Below, in pieces: positions 25,635 to 34,722 of a stretch of 64,000 nucleotides of DNA. The notes under the pieces are model-generated. The model saw only the letters and a list, made by a program, of their open reading frames with translations. It had not been told where the DNA came from and did not search any database. The position numbers and the translations under genes were made by a program. Positions within the stretch are counted from its first letter, which is position 1; every line of letters starts with the position of its first letter. This DNA comes from Actinomadura oligospora ATCC 43269 (GTDB lineage Bacteria; Actinomycetota; Actinomycetes; Streptosporangiales; Streptosporangiaceae), in NCBI RefSeq assembly GCF_000518265.1, contig NZ_KI912410.1, forward strand, positions 662,774-726,773, read 5' to 3'.

Positions 25635-26981
25635 TCAGAGTCGTTCGAAGCCGCGGAACAGTTCCCAGTCGGTGACGGCCCGGTCGTAGGCGTCCAGTTC
25701 CACGCGGGCGTTGTTGGCGTAGTGCTCGACGACCTCCTTGCCGAACGCCTCGGCGGCCAGGTCGGACGCCGTCCAGTCGGCGGCGGCGTCGCGCAGCGAG
25801 CGGGCGACCGTGGGAGCGTCGGACGCGTACGCGTTGCCCTGGTACGGCTCTTCCAGGGGGAGTTCGTTGTCGATGCCGTGCAGCCCGGCCGCGATCATCC
25901 CGGCGACGGCCAGGTACGGGTTCACGTCCCCGCCGGGCGTCCGGTTCTCGATCCGCAGGGACGGCCCGTGCCCCACGAGCCGCAGCGCGCACGTCCGATT
26001 GTCCAGGCCCCACTTGATCGCGGTCGGCGCGAACGAGCCGGGCTGGTACCGCTTGTAGGAGTTGATCGTCGGCGCGTAGAGCAGTGTGAAGTCGCGCATG
26101 AGCGCCTGCTGCCCGGCGATGAACGCCCGTCCGATATCGGACAGGCCGTGCGGGCCGTCCGAAGAGGCGAGGACGGGCCGTCCGTCGGCGTCCCGTAGAG
26201 AAAGGTGGATGTGGCAGGAGTTCCCTTCGCGCTCGTTGGGCTTGGCCATGAACGTGATGGACATGCCCTCCTGCGCGGCTATCTCCTTAGCCCCCGTCTT
26301 GTACAACGAGTGGTTGTCACACGTTGACAAGGCGTCGCTGTATCGGAACGCGATCTCGTGCTGTCCGAGGTTGCACTCGCCCTTGGCGGACTCGACGTAC
26401 ATGCCCGCGCCCTCCATGCCGAGCCGGATCCGCCGCAGCAGCGGCTCGACCCGGGCCCCGCCGAGCAGCGAGTAGTCCACGTTGTACTGGTTCGCCGGGG
26501 TGAGGTCGCGGTAGGCGCGGTTCCAGGCGTCCTCGTAGGTGTCGGCGTAGACGATGAACTCCAGCTCGGTGCCCGCGAACGCCGTCCAGCCGCGCTCGGC
26601 GAGCCGGTCGGCCTGGCGGCGCAGGATCTGGCGCGGGGACGCCGCGACGTCCGAGCCGTCCTCCCAGCCGAGGTCGGCGTGGACGAGCGCAGCGCCCTCC
26701 TGCCAGGGCAGCCGCCGCAGCGTCGCGAGGTCGGGCCGCATCACGAAGTCCCCGTACCCGCGTTCCCAGGACGCCATGGCGTAGCCGTCCACGGTGTTCA
26801 TGTCGACGTCCACGGCGAGCAGGTAGTTGCAGCCCTCCGAGCCGTGCCCGGCGACCTCGTCCAGGAAGAACCGCGCCGACAGCCGCTTGCCCTGGAGCCG
26901 TCCCTGCATGTCCGTGATCGCGATGATCACGGTGTCGACGCGTCCGGCGGCGACCTCGTCCCGAAGTTCGTCGAGGTTCAT
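25635..26981 (-). CDS. Glutamine synthetase family protein, probable gamma-glutamylamine synthetase
   Basis: 448 residues, GS class with the N-terminal beta-grasp (TDMQGRLQGKRL) and catalytic domain motifs ELEFIVY, GQHEIAF, KPNEREGNSCHIHLSL and ENRTPGGDVNPY. True GlnA has different start and adenylylation features. This branch (PuuA/GlnA3/GlnA4-like) ligates glutamate to putrescine, other polyamines or ethanolamine using ATP. It starts with a 4-base overlap with the permease and is followed by ALDH. The amine substrate cannot be fixed from the sequence. Confidence 0.9.
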   Translation of the reverse strand: MNLDELRDEVAAGRVDTVIIAITDMQGRLQGKRLSARFFLDEVAGHGSEGCNYLLAVDVDMNTVDGYAMASWERGYGDFVMRPDLATLRRLPWQEGAALVHADLGWEDGSDVAASPRQILRRQADRLAERGWTAFAGTELEFIVYADTYEDAWNRAYRDLTPANQYNVDYSLLGGARVEPLLRRIRLGMEGAGMYVESAKGECNLGQHEIAFRYSDALSTCDNHSLYKTGAKEIAAQEGMSITFMAKPNEREGNSCHIHLSLRDADGRPVLASSDGPHGLSDIGRAFIAGQQALMRDFTLLYAPTINSYKRYQPGSFAPTAIKWGLDNRTCALRLVGHGPSLRIENRTPGGDVNPYLAVAGMIAAGLHGIDNELPLEEPYQGNAYASDAPTVARSLRDAAADWTASDLAAEAFGKEVVEHYANNARVELDAYDRAVTDWELFRGFERL

Positions 26982-28498
26982 CCGATGCCTTTCAGGTCGT
27001 CCTCGATGGCGGCCAGTTCCTCGGCGCTGCCCTGCACCTTCGGGCCCTTGAACCAGCGTCGCGCCGACAGCACCCACCACAGCGAGGCCCCGCCGAGGAC
27101 GGCGGCCAGCGCGATCGGCGCGTAGTTGAAGCTGTCGGTGGTGATCGGGTTGGCGGGCGGCAGCATGAACAGGACGGAGATGACCGCCACCCAGACCACC
27201 GCGACCGTCCCGATCGGACGGCTCCAGCGGCCGAGGTGCCAGGGGCCGCGCTCGAACGCGTCGCCCTGCCGCAGCCGCAGGAACGTCGGGATCACGTAGG
27301 CGATGTAGAGGCCGACCACCGCGACGGACGTGACGGCGAGGTAGGCGGTGTAGTTCCACAGCGCGGGCAGGGCCAGCACGAACGCGCAGGTCGCCGCGAG
27401 CCAGATCGCATTGGTGGGTGTCCGGGTGCGCGGGTTGATGTGGTGCCAGGCGCGGGAGAGGGGGAGCGCGCCGTCCCGGGAGAACGCGTAGATCATCCGG
27501 GAGTTCGCGGTGACCGAGGCCATCCCGCAGAAGAACTGCGCGCCGAACGAGATGAGGATGAGGACGTCGCCGAGGGACCGCCCGGTCGCGGACGTGAAGA
27601 TCTGCGCGGGCCCCTCGGCGGCGGCCTTGTCGTAGTCGCCGATCGCGAAGGTCATGCCGAGCAGCAGCAGCCAGCCCGCGACGATCGAGATCAGCACCGA
27701 GTTCACGATGCCGCGCGGCCCGGAGCGCGCCGCGTCGTGCGTCTCCTCGGTCATGTGCGCGGACGCGTCGTACCCCGTGAGCGTGTACTGCGACAGCAGC
27801 AGCCCGATCAGCGCCGCGTACACGCCGTACTGCCAGCCGGTCTGGTTCACGAACTTCGTGAACACGAACGTGGCGCTCTGGTGGTGGGACGGCTTGAACG
27901 CGAGCACCCCGATGACGACCGCGACGCCGAGGACGTGCCACCACACGCTGACGCTGTTCAGCAGCGCCACCAGCCGTACGCCGAACTGGTTCAGCAGTGC
28001 GTGGACCACCAGCAGGACGCCGAACAGCAGGAAGGTGTGGCCGGGCGAGACCGTGTAGCCGAACCGGTCGTCCAGCAGGGGGTTGAGGAAGGCGGCCGAG
28101 CCGTAGACGATCCCGGCGGTGACCGCGACCTGGCCGGTGAAGTTGAACCAGCCGGTGAACCAGGACCAGGCCGCGCCGTTGCGCGGGGCGAGCTTCGCGG
28201 CCCAGTAGTACAGGCCGCCCGCGGTCGGGTAGCTGGAGCAGACCTCGGCCATGGCGAGCGCGACCAGCAGGGTCATCGCGCCGACGCCGAGCCAGCCCCA
28301 CGTGATCACGGCGGGGCCGCCGCCCTTGAGGCCGATCGTGTAGGAGGTCAGGCAGCCGGTGAGCACCGAGATGATCGTGAACGAGACCGCGAAGTTGGCG
28401 AAGCCGGACATGGACCGCCGCAGCTCCTGGGCGTAGCCCAGCTCGTGCAGGCGTCGTTCGTCGTCGGAACGGGTGGGGGCGTGTTCGTCGAGGCTCAC
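26978..28498 (-). CDS. APC family amino acid/amine permease
   Basis: 506 residues with about 12 membrane helices. The first helices contain NFAVSFTIISVLTGCLTSY and GGGPAVITWGWLGVG, characteristic of the amino-acid/polyamine/GABA permeases of the ACT group. Helix 3 has SSYPTAGGLYYW. It probably brings in the amine or amino acid degraded by the co-transcribed GS and ALDH. It is the first gene of the operon and faces the FadR gene. The long inverted repeat at 28517-28551 overlaps its promoter. Confidence 0.93.
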   Translation of the reverse strand: MSLDEHAPTRSDDERRLHELGYAQELRRSMSGFANFAVSFTIISVLTGCLTSYTIGLKGGGPAVITWGWLGVGAMTLLVALAMAEVCSSYPTAGGLYYWAAKLAPRNGAAWSWFTGWFNFTGQVAVTAGIVYGSAAFLNPLLDDRFGYTVSPGHTFLLFGVLLVVHALLNQFGVRLVALLNSVSVWWHVLGVAVVIGVLAFKPSHHQSATFVFTKFVNQTGWQYGVYAALIGLLLSQYTLTGYDASAHMTEETHDAARSGPRGIVNSVLISIVAGWLLLLGMTFAIGDYDKAAAEGPAQIFTSATGRSLGDVLILISFGAQFFCGMASVTANSRMIYAFSRDGALPLSRAWHHINPRTRTPTNAIWLAATCAFVLALPALWNYTAYLAVTSVAVVGLYIAYVIPTFLRLRQGDAFERGPWHLGRWSRPIGTVAVVWVAVISVLFMLPPANPITTDSFNYAPIALAAVLGGASLWWVLSARRWFKGPKVQGSAEELAAIEDDLKGIG

Positions 28499-28516
28499 GG
28501 CGCCTCCTCGCAGGGG

Positions 28517-28551
28517 GGTCTGACGCCCGTTAAACGGGCTAACGTCAGACC
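28517..28551. promoter_or_regulatory. Compound inverted repeat, probable FadR-type operator
   Basis: Outer arms GGTCTGACG (28517-28525) and CGTCAGACC (28543-28551) are perfect complements. Inside them GCCCGTT-A-AACGGGC (28525-28539) is a second perfect palindrome. It lies 19 bases from the permease start and 82 bases from the FadR start, in the shared promoter region. Confidence 0.8.
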
Positions 28552-28632
28552 ATTAAGGTTTCTGGGAGGCGTCCCGTCAAGGGGTCGGAGGACGGAAACC
28601 CACCTGTAACGTGGATCCCTGTGGAGGAGATC

Positions 28633-29358
28633 GTGGCCGAGCGCAGCCCGCTCAGCGAGGCGGTGTTCCGGCCGGTCCGGGCGGGCAACGCGTTCGAGGA
28701 GACCGTCGAGCGCCTGCTCCAGGCGATCAAGCTGGGCGTGGTCGACCGGGGCGACCGGCTGCCGCCCGAGCGCGAGCTGGCCCCGCTCCTCGGCGTCAGC
28801 CGGGTGACGCTGCGCGAGGCGATCCGCGTCCTGGCCCAGGAGGGGTACGTCGAGTCCCGGCGCGGACGGTCCGGAGGCACGTTCGTCACCTACCGGCGGC
28901 CCCGTCCGAAGAGCGCCGACCTGCGCCGCGCGCTGATCGCGATGGGCGACGACCTGCACGACACGCTGACCTTCCGGCTGGCCGTGGAGACCGGCGCGGC
29001 GCAGCTGGCGGCGTCCACCGACCTCACCGGCGGGCAGCGCGACCTGCTCCGCGCCCGGCTCGCGGGCCTCAACGCCGCCGGGCCGGACGACTACCGCCGC
29101 CTCGACACCCTTTTCCACCTGACCATCGCCGAGCTGACCGGCTCGCCCACCCTCGTGGCCACCTGCGCCGACGCCCGGATGCGGATCACCGACCTGCTGA
29201 ACGCGATCCCCGTCCTGGACGCCAACATCGAGCACGCCGCGGCCCAGCACGAGGCGATCGCCGGGGCCGTCCTGTCCGGCGACCCGGACGCCGCCCGCCA
29301 GGCCGTCGCCGAGCACCTGGACGGCACCGCCGCCCTCCTACGCGCCTTCCTCGCCTGA
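28633..29358 (+). CDS. FadR subfamily GntR transcriptional regulator
   Basis: 241 residues. The winged helix (about 15-85) contains LPPERELAPLLGVSRVTLREAIRVLAQEGYVESR, and the all-helical FCD domain follows (RLAVETGAAQLAA, then FHLTIAELTGSP and HEAIAGAVLSGDP with metal-type His residues). GTG 28633 is chosen because GGAGG lies 5 bases upstream; GTG 28621 is an alternative and would be close to leaderless. It most likely represses the divergent permease-GS-ALDH-SDR operon, released by its substrate or an intermediate. Confidence 0.93.
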   Translation: MAERSPLSEAVFRPVRAGNAFEETVERLLQAIKLGVVDRGDRLPPERELAPLLGVSRVTLREAIRVLAQEGYVESRRGRSGGTFVTYRRPRPKSADLRRALIAMGDDLHDTLTFRLAVETGAAQLAASTDLTGGQRDLLRARLAGLNAAGPDDYRRLDTLFHLTIAELTGSPTLVATCADARMRITDLLNAIPVLDANIEHAAAQHEAIAGAVLSGDPDAARQAVAEHLDGTAALLRAFLA

Positions 29359-29495
29359 CCCACCTCCGGAGATCATGTCGCCGTGCAGGTCGCGGATGTC
29401 CCTACCCGGCGGGGTATGGCGTTGTACGCGGTCCGCCACGGTCTTCTGACGTACCCTGGGTGGGTTGCTGGAGATCACCGGGAGGACGGGGAAGC

Positions 29496-30791
29496 GTGTT
29501 CTGGTTGGCGGGGGTGCTGATCCTCTTCTTCGGCCTGCTGGCGTCGATCGCCCTGCACGAGCTCGGCCACATGAGTTTCGCCAAGCTGTTCGGCGTGCGC
29601 GTGCCGCAGTTCATGGTGGGTTTCGGCCCGACGATGTGGTCGTTCCGGAAGGGCGAGACCGAGTACGGCGTCAAATGGATCCCGCTCGGCGGCTACATCC
29701 GCATGATCGGGATGCTGCCGCCGCGCAAGGGCGACGCGCCCGGCCAGGTGCGGCAGGTGTCCACCGGGCCCTGGCAGGGGCTGATCGAGAACGCCCGCGG
29801 CGCGGCCCTGGAGGAGATCCGGGACGGCGACGAGGACCGGGTCTTCTACTCCAAGAAGTGGTGGCAGAAGCTGCTGATCATGTTCGGCGGCCCGGCCATG
29901 AACCTGGTGCTGGCGGTGCTGTTCTTCGCGATCCTGCTGATGGGGATCGGGCAGCAGACCCCGCAGCCGGTGATCGAGTCGGTGTCCAAGTGCGTGGTCA
30001 GCGCGGGCCAGACGGTCACCGAGTGCCCGGCGAACGCGCCGCTGACCCCGGCCGCGCAGGCCGGGCTGAAGGCCGGTGACCGGATCACCGGCTTCGACGG
30101 CCACAAGATCACGTCGTACTCGCAGCTCCAGGGCCTGATCCGCGACTCGGCCGGGAAGACCGTGGCGATCGACATCCGCCGCGACGGCCAGGTCGTCCGG
30201 ACCAGCACGCCGATCATCCGCAACAAGATGGCCGACCTGAAGGACGTCGACAAGACCGTCGAGGTCGGCTTCCTCGGGATCACGCCCACCGAGGCGTTCG
30301 TCCGGACGGGCCCCGGCGCGGTCGCGAGCACCATGGGCGACATGACCGGGCGCACCGTCCAGGCCCTGGTGAACATGCCGCAGAAGATGGTCGGCATCTG
30401 GAAGGCCGCGTTCAGCGACGAGAAGCGCGACCCGAACGGCCCGGTCGGCGTCGTCGGCGTGAGCCGGATGGGCGGCGAGGTCGCCGCGTCCAAGAACCTG
30501 ACCACGATCCAGAAGGTCAGCGTGTTCGTCGGGCTGCTCGGCTCGCTGAACCTCGCGGTCGGCCTGTTCAACCTGATCCCGCTGCTGCCGCTGGACGGCG
30601 GCCACATGGCGGGCGCGCTGCTGGAGGCGCTGAAGAAGGGCTTCGCGCGGATCACCCGCCGCCCCGACCCCGGCTACGTGGACGTCGCGAAGGCGCTGCC
30701 CGTGACCTACGTGATGGCCGCCGTCCTGGTGGTCATGGGCGGCCTGCTGATCTACGCCGACCTGGTCAACCCGATCAGGCTCAACGGCTGA
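29496..30791 (+). CDS. RIP (site-2) membrane metalloprotease, Rip1/RseP type
   Basis: 431 residues. Helix 1 carries the zinc motif HELGH (about residue 22). A central PDZ domain (about 145-270, with AAQAGLKAGDRITGFDGHKI) lies between membrane segments, and the third zinc ligand is in LLPLDGGH near residue 370. Such proteases cleave transmembrane anti-sigma factors within the membrane. The GTG at 29496 begins the membrane helix directly. In many actinobacteria this gene sits between dxr and ispG; neither flanks it here. Confidence 0.95.
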   Translation: MFWLAGVLILFFGLLASIALHELGHMSFAKLFGVRVPQFMVGFGPTMWSFRKGETEYGVKWIPLGGYIRMIGMLPPRKGDAPGQVRQVSTGPWQGLIENARGAALEEIRDGDEDRVFYSKKWWQKLLIMFGGPAMNLVLAVLFFAILLMGIGQQTPQPVIESVSKCVVSAGQTVTECPANAPLTPAAQAGLKAGDRITGFDGHKITSYSQLQGLIRDSAGKTVAIDIRRDGQVVRTSTPIIRNKMADLKDVDKTVEVGFLGITPTEAFVRTGPGAVASTMGDMTGRTVQALVNMPQKMVGIWKAAFSDEKRDPNGPVGVVGVSRMGGEVAASKNLTTIQKVSVFVGLLGSLNLAVGLFNLIPLLPLDGGHMAGALLEALKKGFARITRRPDPGYVDVAKALPVTYVMAAVLVVMGGLLIYADLVNPIRLNG

Positions 30792-30807
30792 CCCTCAACG
30801 GCTGACC
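30780..30807. repeat. Perfect 14-base tandem copy across the protease stop codon
   Basis: CTCAACGGCTGACC at 30780-30793, containing the stop codon, is repeated at 30794-30807. It belongs to the recurring set of stop-anchored duplications. Confidence 0.85.
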
Positions 30808-30865
30808 ACGGAGACGTCACGGCCGCGCGACCCGGGAGGGCGCGCGGCCGTTCCGTTCAGGGGGG

Positions 30866-31987
30866 TCAGGCCTCGGTGGGCATCTCGCCGGTCTTCGGGA
30901 AGCTCCGCAGCGCCGCGAGGTGGGGCTCGATGTCCAGGCCCTGCGAGGCGAGCCACTCGTCCGAGCAGTAGGTGTGCCGGTACCGCTCGGCGCCGTCGCA
31001 GATCAGCGTGACGACGCTGCCGCGCTGCCCGGTGCGGAGCATCTCGGCGACCAGTTCGCACACGCCCCACATGTTCGTGCCGGTGGAACCCCCGGCGCTC
31101 CGGCCGGTCACCTCGTTCGTCCAGCGCATCGCCGCGACCGACGCCGCGTCCGGAACCTGGATCATCCGGTCGATCACGGTCGGCAGGAAGGACGGCTCGA
31201 CCCGCGGACGGCCGATGCCCTCGATCCGCGAGCCGGGCGCGGTGCGGGTCATGTCGCCGTCCTGGAAGGCGCCGTAGAACGCCGAGCCCTCCGGGTCCAC
31301 GACCGCGACGCGGGTCTGGAACCGCCGGTACCGGACGTACCGCCCGATCGTCGCGGACGTGCCGCCCGTTCCGGCGCCGACCACGATCCACGCGGGCTCG
31401 GGGAACCGCTCCAGCTCCAGCTGCTCGAAGATCGACGCGGCGATGTTGTTGTTCGCCCGCCAGTCGGTGGCCCGCTCGGCGTAGGTGAACTGGTCCATGA
31501 AGTGGCCGTCGCACTCGGCGGCCAGCCGCCGCGACTCGGCGTAGATCGTGGTCGGGTCGTCCACCAGGTGTGGACGGCCGCCGTGGAACTCGATCAGCTC
31601 GATCTTCTCCGGGCTGGTGGACGCGGGCATCACCGCGATGAACGGCAGCCCGAGCAGCCGCGCGAAGTAGGCCTCCGACACCGCGGTGGACCCGGACGAC
31701 GCCTCGATGATCGTCGTCCCCTCCCGGATCCAGCCGTTGGCCAGCCCGTACAGGAACAGCGACCGGGCGAGCCGGTGCTTCAGCGACCCGGTCGGGTGGA
31801 CGGACTCGTCCTTCAGGTAGAGGTCGATGCCCCACTCGGGGGGCAGCGGGAAAACGTGCAGGTGCGTGTCCGCACTGCGGTTGGCGTCGGCCTCGACCTT
31901 CCTGATCGCCTCGGCGATCCAGGCCCGGCAGACCGGGTCGGCGTGGTCGACGTTGCGGCTCACAGGCCCGCTCCCAGTGCGGCTCAC
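30866..31987 (-). CDS. PLP-dependent cysteine synthase family protein
   Basis: 373 residues, fold-type II. The PLP lysine is in HPTGSLKHRLARSL (about residue 72), the SSGSTAVSEAY segment binds substrate carboxylate and GAGTGGTSATIGRY binds the cofactor phosphate. It is longer than CysK and has a C-terminal extension (GDGA-type loop is CDGAERYRHTY). This subgroup is usually annotated as cysteine synthase or Cds1-like L-cysteine desulfhydrase, so synthesis versus breakdown of cysteine is open. The GTG at 31987 has GAGGGAG upstream. Confidence 0.88.
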   Translation of the reverse strand: MSRTGSGPVSRNVDHADPVCRAWIAEAIRKVEADANRSADTHLHVFPLPPEWGIDLYLKDESVHPTGSLKHRLARSLFLYGLANGWIREGTTIIEASSGSTAVSEAYFARLLGLPFIAVMPASTSPEKIELIEFHGGRPHLVDDPTTIYAESRRLAAECDGHFMDQFTYAERATDWRANNNIAASIFEQLELERFPEPAWIVVGAGTGGTSATIGRYVRYRRFQTRVAVVDPEGSAFYGAFQDGDMTRTAPGSRIEGIGRPRVEPSFLPTVIDRMIQVPDAASVAAMRWTNEVTGRSAGGSTGTNMWGVCELVAEMLRTGQRGSVVTLICDGAERYRHTYCSDEWLASQGLDIEPHLAALRSFPKTGEMPTEA

Positions 31988-32079
31988 GGTGCTCCCTCGG
32001 GTGTGATCTTCGCTGATCATCCTGGACCTTCACGATATCGCCGCAGATCACGGGGCATGATGGTGGATACGGGGGGTGC

Positions 32080-33036
32080 ATGGCCGAGTTCTTCACGCGG
32101 CGGATCGTCGACACCGGGCGGCTGCCGCTGTTCTGCTTCTTCGTCGCGTTCATCGTGACGTTCGTGTTCACCCGGGTGAACGTTCGGCTGATCCGCGCGA
32201 ACGTGCGCTGGTGGTTCCGGAACGTCAAGGCCGGCGACGTCCACATCCACCACGTCGTGTTCGGCGTGGTGCTGATGCTGCTGGGCGGCGTCGCGGGGTT
32301 CGCGATCCCCGAGGTGCGGTCCTGGCCGAACGTCCTGGCGGCGGGCGTGTTCGGCATGGGCGCGGCGCTCGTGCTGGACGAGTTCGCGCTGATCCTGCAC
32401 CTGCAGGACGTCTACTGGACCGAACGGGGCCGCGCGTCGGTGGACGCGGTGTTCGTCGCGATCGCCGTCACCGGGCTGCTGCTGCTCGGCGTCCATCCGC
32501 TCGGCCTGACCGGGATCCAGCAGCCCGAGCCGGGCGAGGAGATCACCCGGCCGGTGCTGCTGGTGGTCTACGTGGCGTCGGTGACGGCGAACCTGGGGCT
32601 CGCGGTGGTCGCGCTGCTCAAGGGCAAGATCTGGACGGGCCTGATCGGGCTGTTCGTGCCCGCGGTGCTGATCTTCGGGGCGATCCGGGTGGCCAGGCCC
32701 GGGTCCCCGTGGTCGCGCTGGCTGTACGCGCCCGGCTCGCGCAAGCACCGGCGGGCCGTCCGGCGCGAGGAGCGGTACCGGCGGCCGATGATCCGCGCCA
32801 AGATCTGGATCCAGGAGTTCATCGCCGGACGCCACGACCTCATCCCGCCCGAGTCCCGCCTCCGCAGGTCGTCCTCCACCCGAACCGGCGACCCGAACCG
32901 CACGGGCGACCCCGGCCGTACGGGCGATCCCGGCCGCACGGGCGACCCGAGCAGAACCGGCGATCCGAGCCGGACGGGGGATCCGGATCAGACAGGGGAG
33001 CCTCGCCGCAGAGGACGTCGCTCCCGCGTCGACTAG
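32080..33036 (+). CDS. Integral membrane protein with RTGDP repeat tail
   Basis: 318 residues. Six or so membrane helices between residues 15 and 215, with a histidine cluster (HIHHVVFG, about 54-61) and an acidic LDEFALILHLQDVYW segment. The cytosolic tail from about 268 is made of pentapeptide-like repeats, RTGDP with N, G or S next, about six copies. Family not recognised; the His-Asp-Glu set inside the membrane region suggests a metal site, which is only a guess. The ATG has GGGGGGTG upstream. It is divergent from the cysteine synthase-like gene. Confidence 0.8.
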   Translation: MAEFFTRRIVDTGRLPLFCFFVAFIVTFVFTRVNVRLIRANVRWWFRNVKAGDVHIHHVVFGVVLMLLGGVAGFAIPEVRSWPNVLAAGVFGMGAALVLDEFALILHLQDVYWTERGRASVDAVFVAIAVTGLLLLGVHPLGLTGIQQPEPGEEITRPVLLVVYVASVTANLGLAVVALLKGKIWTGLIGLFVPAVLIFGAIRVARPGSPWSRWLYAPGSRKHRRAVRREERYRRPMIRAKIWIQEFIAGRHDLIPPESRLRRSSSTRTGDPNRTGDPGRTGDPGRTGDPSRTGDPSRTGDPDQTGEPRRRGRRSRVD

Positions 33037-33066
33037 CCGGTCAGCCGGTCAGCCGGTCAGCCGGTC
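33035..33066. repeat. Four perfect 8-base tandem repeats bridging two stop codons
   Basis: AGCCGGTC four times. The first copy touches the stop codon of the membrane protein (TAG 33034-33036) and the last touches the stop codon of the convergent DNA ligase (33065). Confidence 0.9.
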
Positions 33067-34606
33067 AGTCGATCACCGGGGCCAGGGCCCGGACGGTGTC
33101 GATGGTGTCGGCGTCCTCGGCCTTCTTGTCGGGCCGGTAGCGCAGGACGCGGGCGAACCGCAGCGCCAGCCCGGCCGGGTAGCGCGGGCTCGTCTGGAGG
33201 CCGTCGAAGGCGATCTCGACGACCAACTCGGGTCGGACGCGGACGGTGTAGGAGTCCTCCTCGACGGCGAGATCACGCAGCTTCTCGGTCTGCCAGGCGA
33301 GCAGCTCGTCGGTGAGGCCCTTGAAGGTCTTGCCGAGCATCACGAACCCGCCGGTCTCCGGATCGCGCGCGCCGAGGTGCAGGTTCGACAGGAACCCGCG
33401 GCGGCGGCCGTGCCCCCACTCGACGGCCAGGACGACCAGGTCGAGGGTGTGCCGGGGCTTGACCTTGATCCAGCCCGCGCCGCGCCGTCCGGCCGCGTAG
33501 GGCGTGGCGGGGGACTTCACCACGACGCCCTCGTGCCCGCGCGCGACCGCGTCCGCGAAGACCGCCTCGGCCTCGGCGACATCGGCGGTGACCGTGCGCG
33601 GCATGAGCAGCTCCGCCGGGACGGCCCCGGCGAGCGCCGCGTGCCGTTCGGCGTCGGGATGGTCGAGAAGGTCGACCCCGTCGAGCCGCAGGACGTCGAA
33701 CAGGAACAGCGACAGGGGGACCTGCGGCCCCTCCTTGCGGGTGCGGGTGGCCGTGCGCGCCGCGGTGATCTGGAACGGGTGGGGACGGCCGTCCTCGCGG
33801 AGCGCGATCAGCTCGCCGTCGAACACCGCGTCCTGGACGGGCAGCGCGCCCAGCACGCCGGTGACCTCCGGCAGCCGGTCGGTGATCTCGTCGAGGGTGC
33901 GGGTGAACACGCGGACCTCGCCGCCCCGGACGTGGATCTGGGCGCGGACGCCGTCGAGCTTCCACTCCACCGCCGCGGGCCCGTCGATCTTGCCGAGCGC
34001 CTCGGCGACCGACGGCGCGGACGCGGCGAGCATCGGCCGCACCGGACGCCCGACCTCCAGCGTGAAGCCGCGCAGCGCGGGCACCCCGCCGCCGTCGGCC
34101 TCGTCCGCGAGCGCGGCGGCGGCGACCGGACCGAGCGCGCCGCGCAGCATGACGGCCCGCCGGACCTCGGCGAGCGGCACCCCGGCGGCGGTGGCGACGG
34201 CGTCGGTCATCACCCCGTCCAGCGCGCCCTGCCGCAGCTCACCGGACAGCAGCCGGACGAGGAACTGCTGCTCGGCGAGCGTGGCGCGGGCGAACACGGC
34301 GTGCACCAGCTCGCGCCGCCGGGCCACCGACCCGGCCCCCGAGACCGCGCGGATCTCGCTGAACGCCGCGTGGACCTCGGCCACGGTCAGGGACGGCTCG
34401 CGCGCCGCCGCCGGAAGATCGCGCAGGGACGCGTACCCCACGCCGATCTGCCGCTGCGGCAGCTCGCCGGACAGGTAGGCGACCACGACGGCGGCGTCCC
34501 TCGGCCCGGCGGCGCGCAGCACGCCCGCCAGGGCGCTGACCTTGGCCTTGCGGCCCGGCTCGGCGGCGACCTCGGTCGAGGCCCGGGCGATCTCCGACAA
34601 CAGCAC
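33065..34606 (-). CDS. ATP-dependent DNA ligase
   Basis: 513 residues. An N-terminal DNA-binding domain (about 1-190) precedes the nucleotidyltransferase core with motif I WKLDGVR (adenylated Lys near 214), FDGEL, the SLFLFDVL segment, GHEGVVVKSP and motif V WIKVKP, then an OB-fold ending in LRFARVLRYRPDK. This is the LigB-type archaeal-like enzyme found beside the essential NAD-dependent LigA in actinobacteria and thought to act in repair. It starts at an ATG with no operon partner. Confidence 0.96.
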   Translation of the reverse strand: MLLSEIARASTEVAAEPGRKAKVSALAGVLRAAGPRDAAVVVAYLSGELPQRQIGVGYASLRDLPAAAREPSLTVAEVHAAFSEIRAVSGAGSVARRRELVHAVFARATLAEQQFLVRLLSGELRQGALDGVMTDAVATAAGVPLAEVRRAVMLRGALGPVAAAALADEADGGGVPALRGFTLEVGRPVRPMLAASAPSVAEALGKIDGPAAVEWKLDGVRAQIHVRGGEVRVFTRTLDEITDRLPEVTGVLGALPVQDAVFDGELIALREDGRPHPFQITAARTATRTRKEGPQVPLSLFLFDVLRLDGVDLLDHPDAERHAALAGAVPAELLMPRTVTADVAEAEAVFADAVARGHEGVVVKSPATPYAAGRRGAGWIKVKPRHTLDLVVLAVEWGHGRRRGFLSNLHLGARDPETGGFVMLGKTFKGLTDELLAWQTEKLRDLAVEEDSYTVRVRPELVVEIAFDGLQTSPRYPAGLALRFARVLRYRPDKKAEDADTIDTVRALAPVID

Positions 34607-34722
34607 GGTCCCATTCTGACCAAGGGGTCGGACAGTCCGGCGGCGTGGCCCTGGCGTGGCCGTGCCCGCCCCGTCTACCGTCGGGGGGACCGGCGGTAAT
34701 CGGGGGAGTGAGGAGCCGCAGC

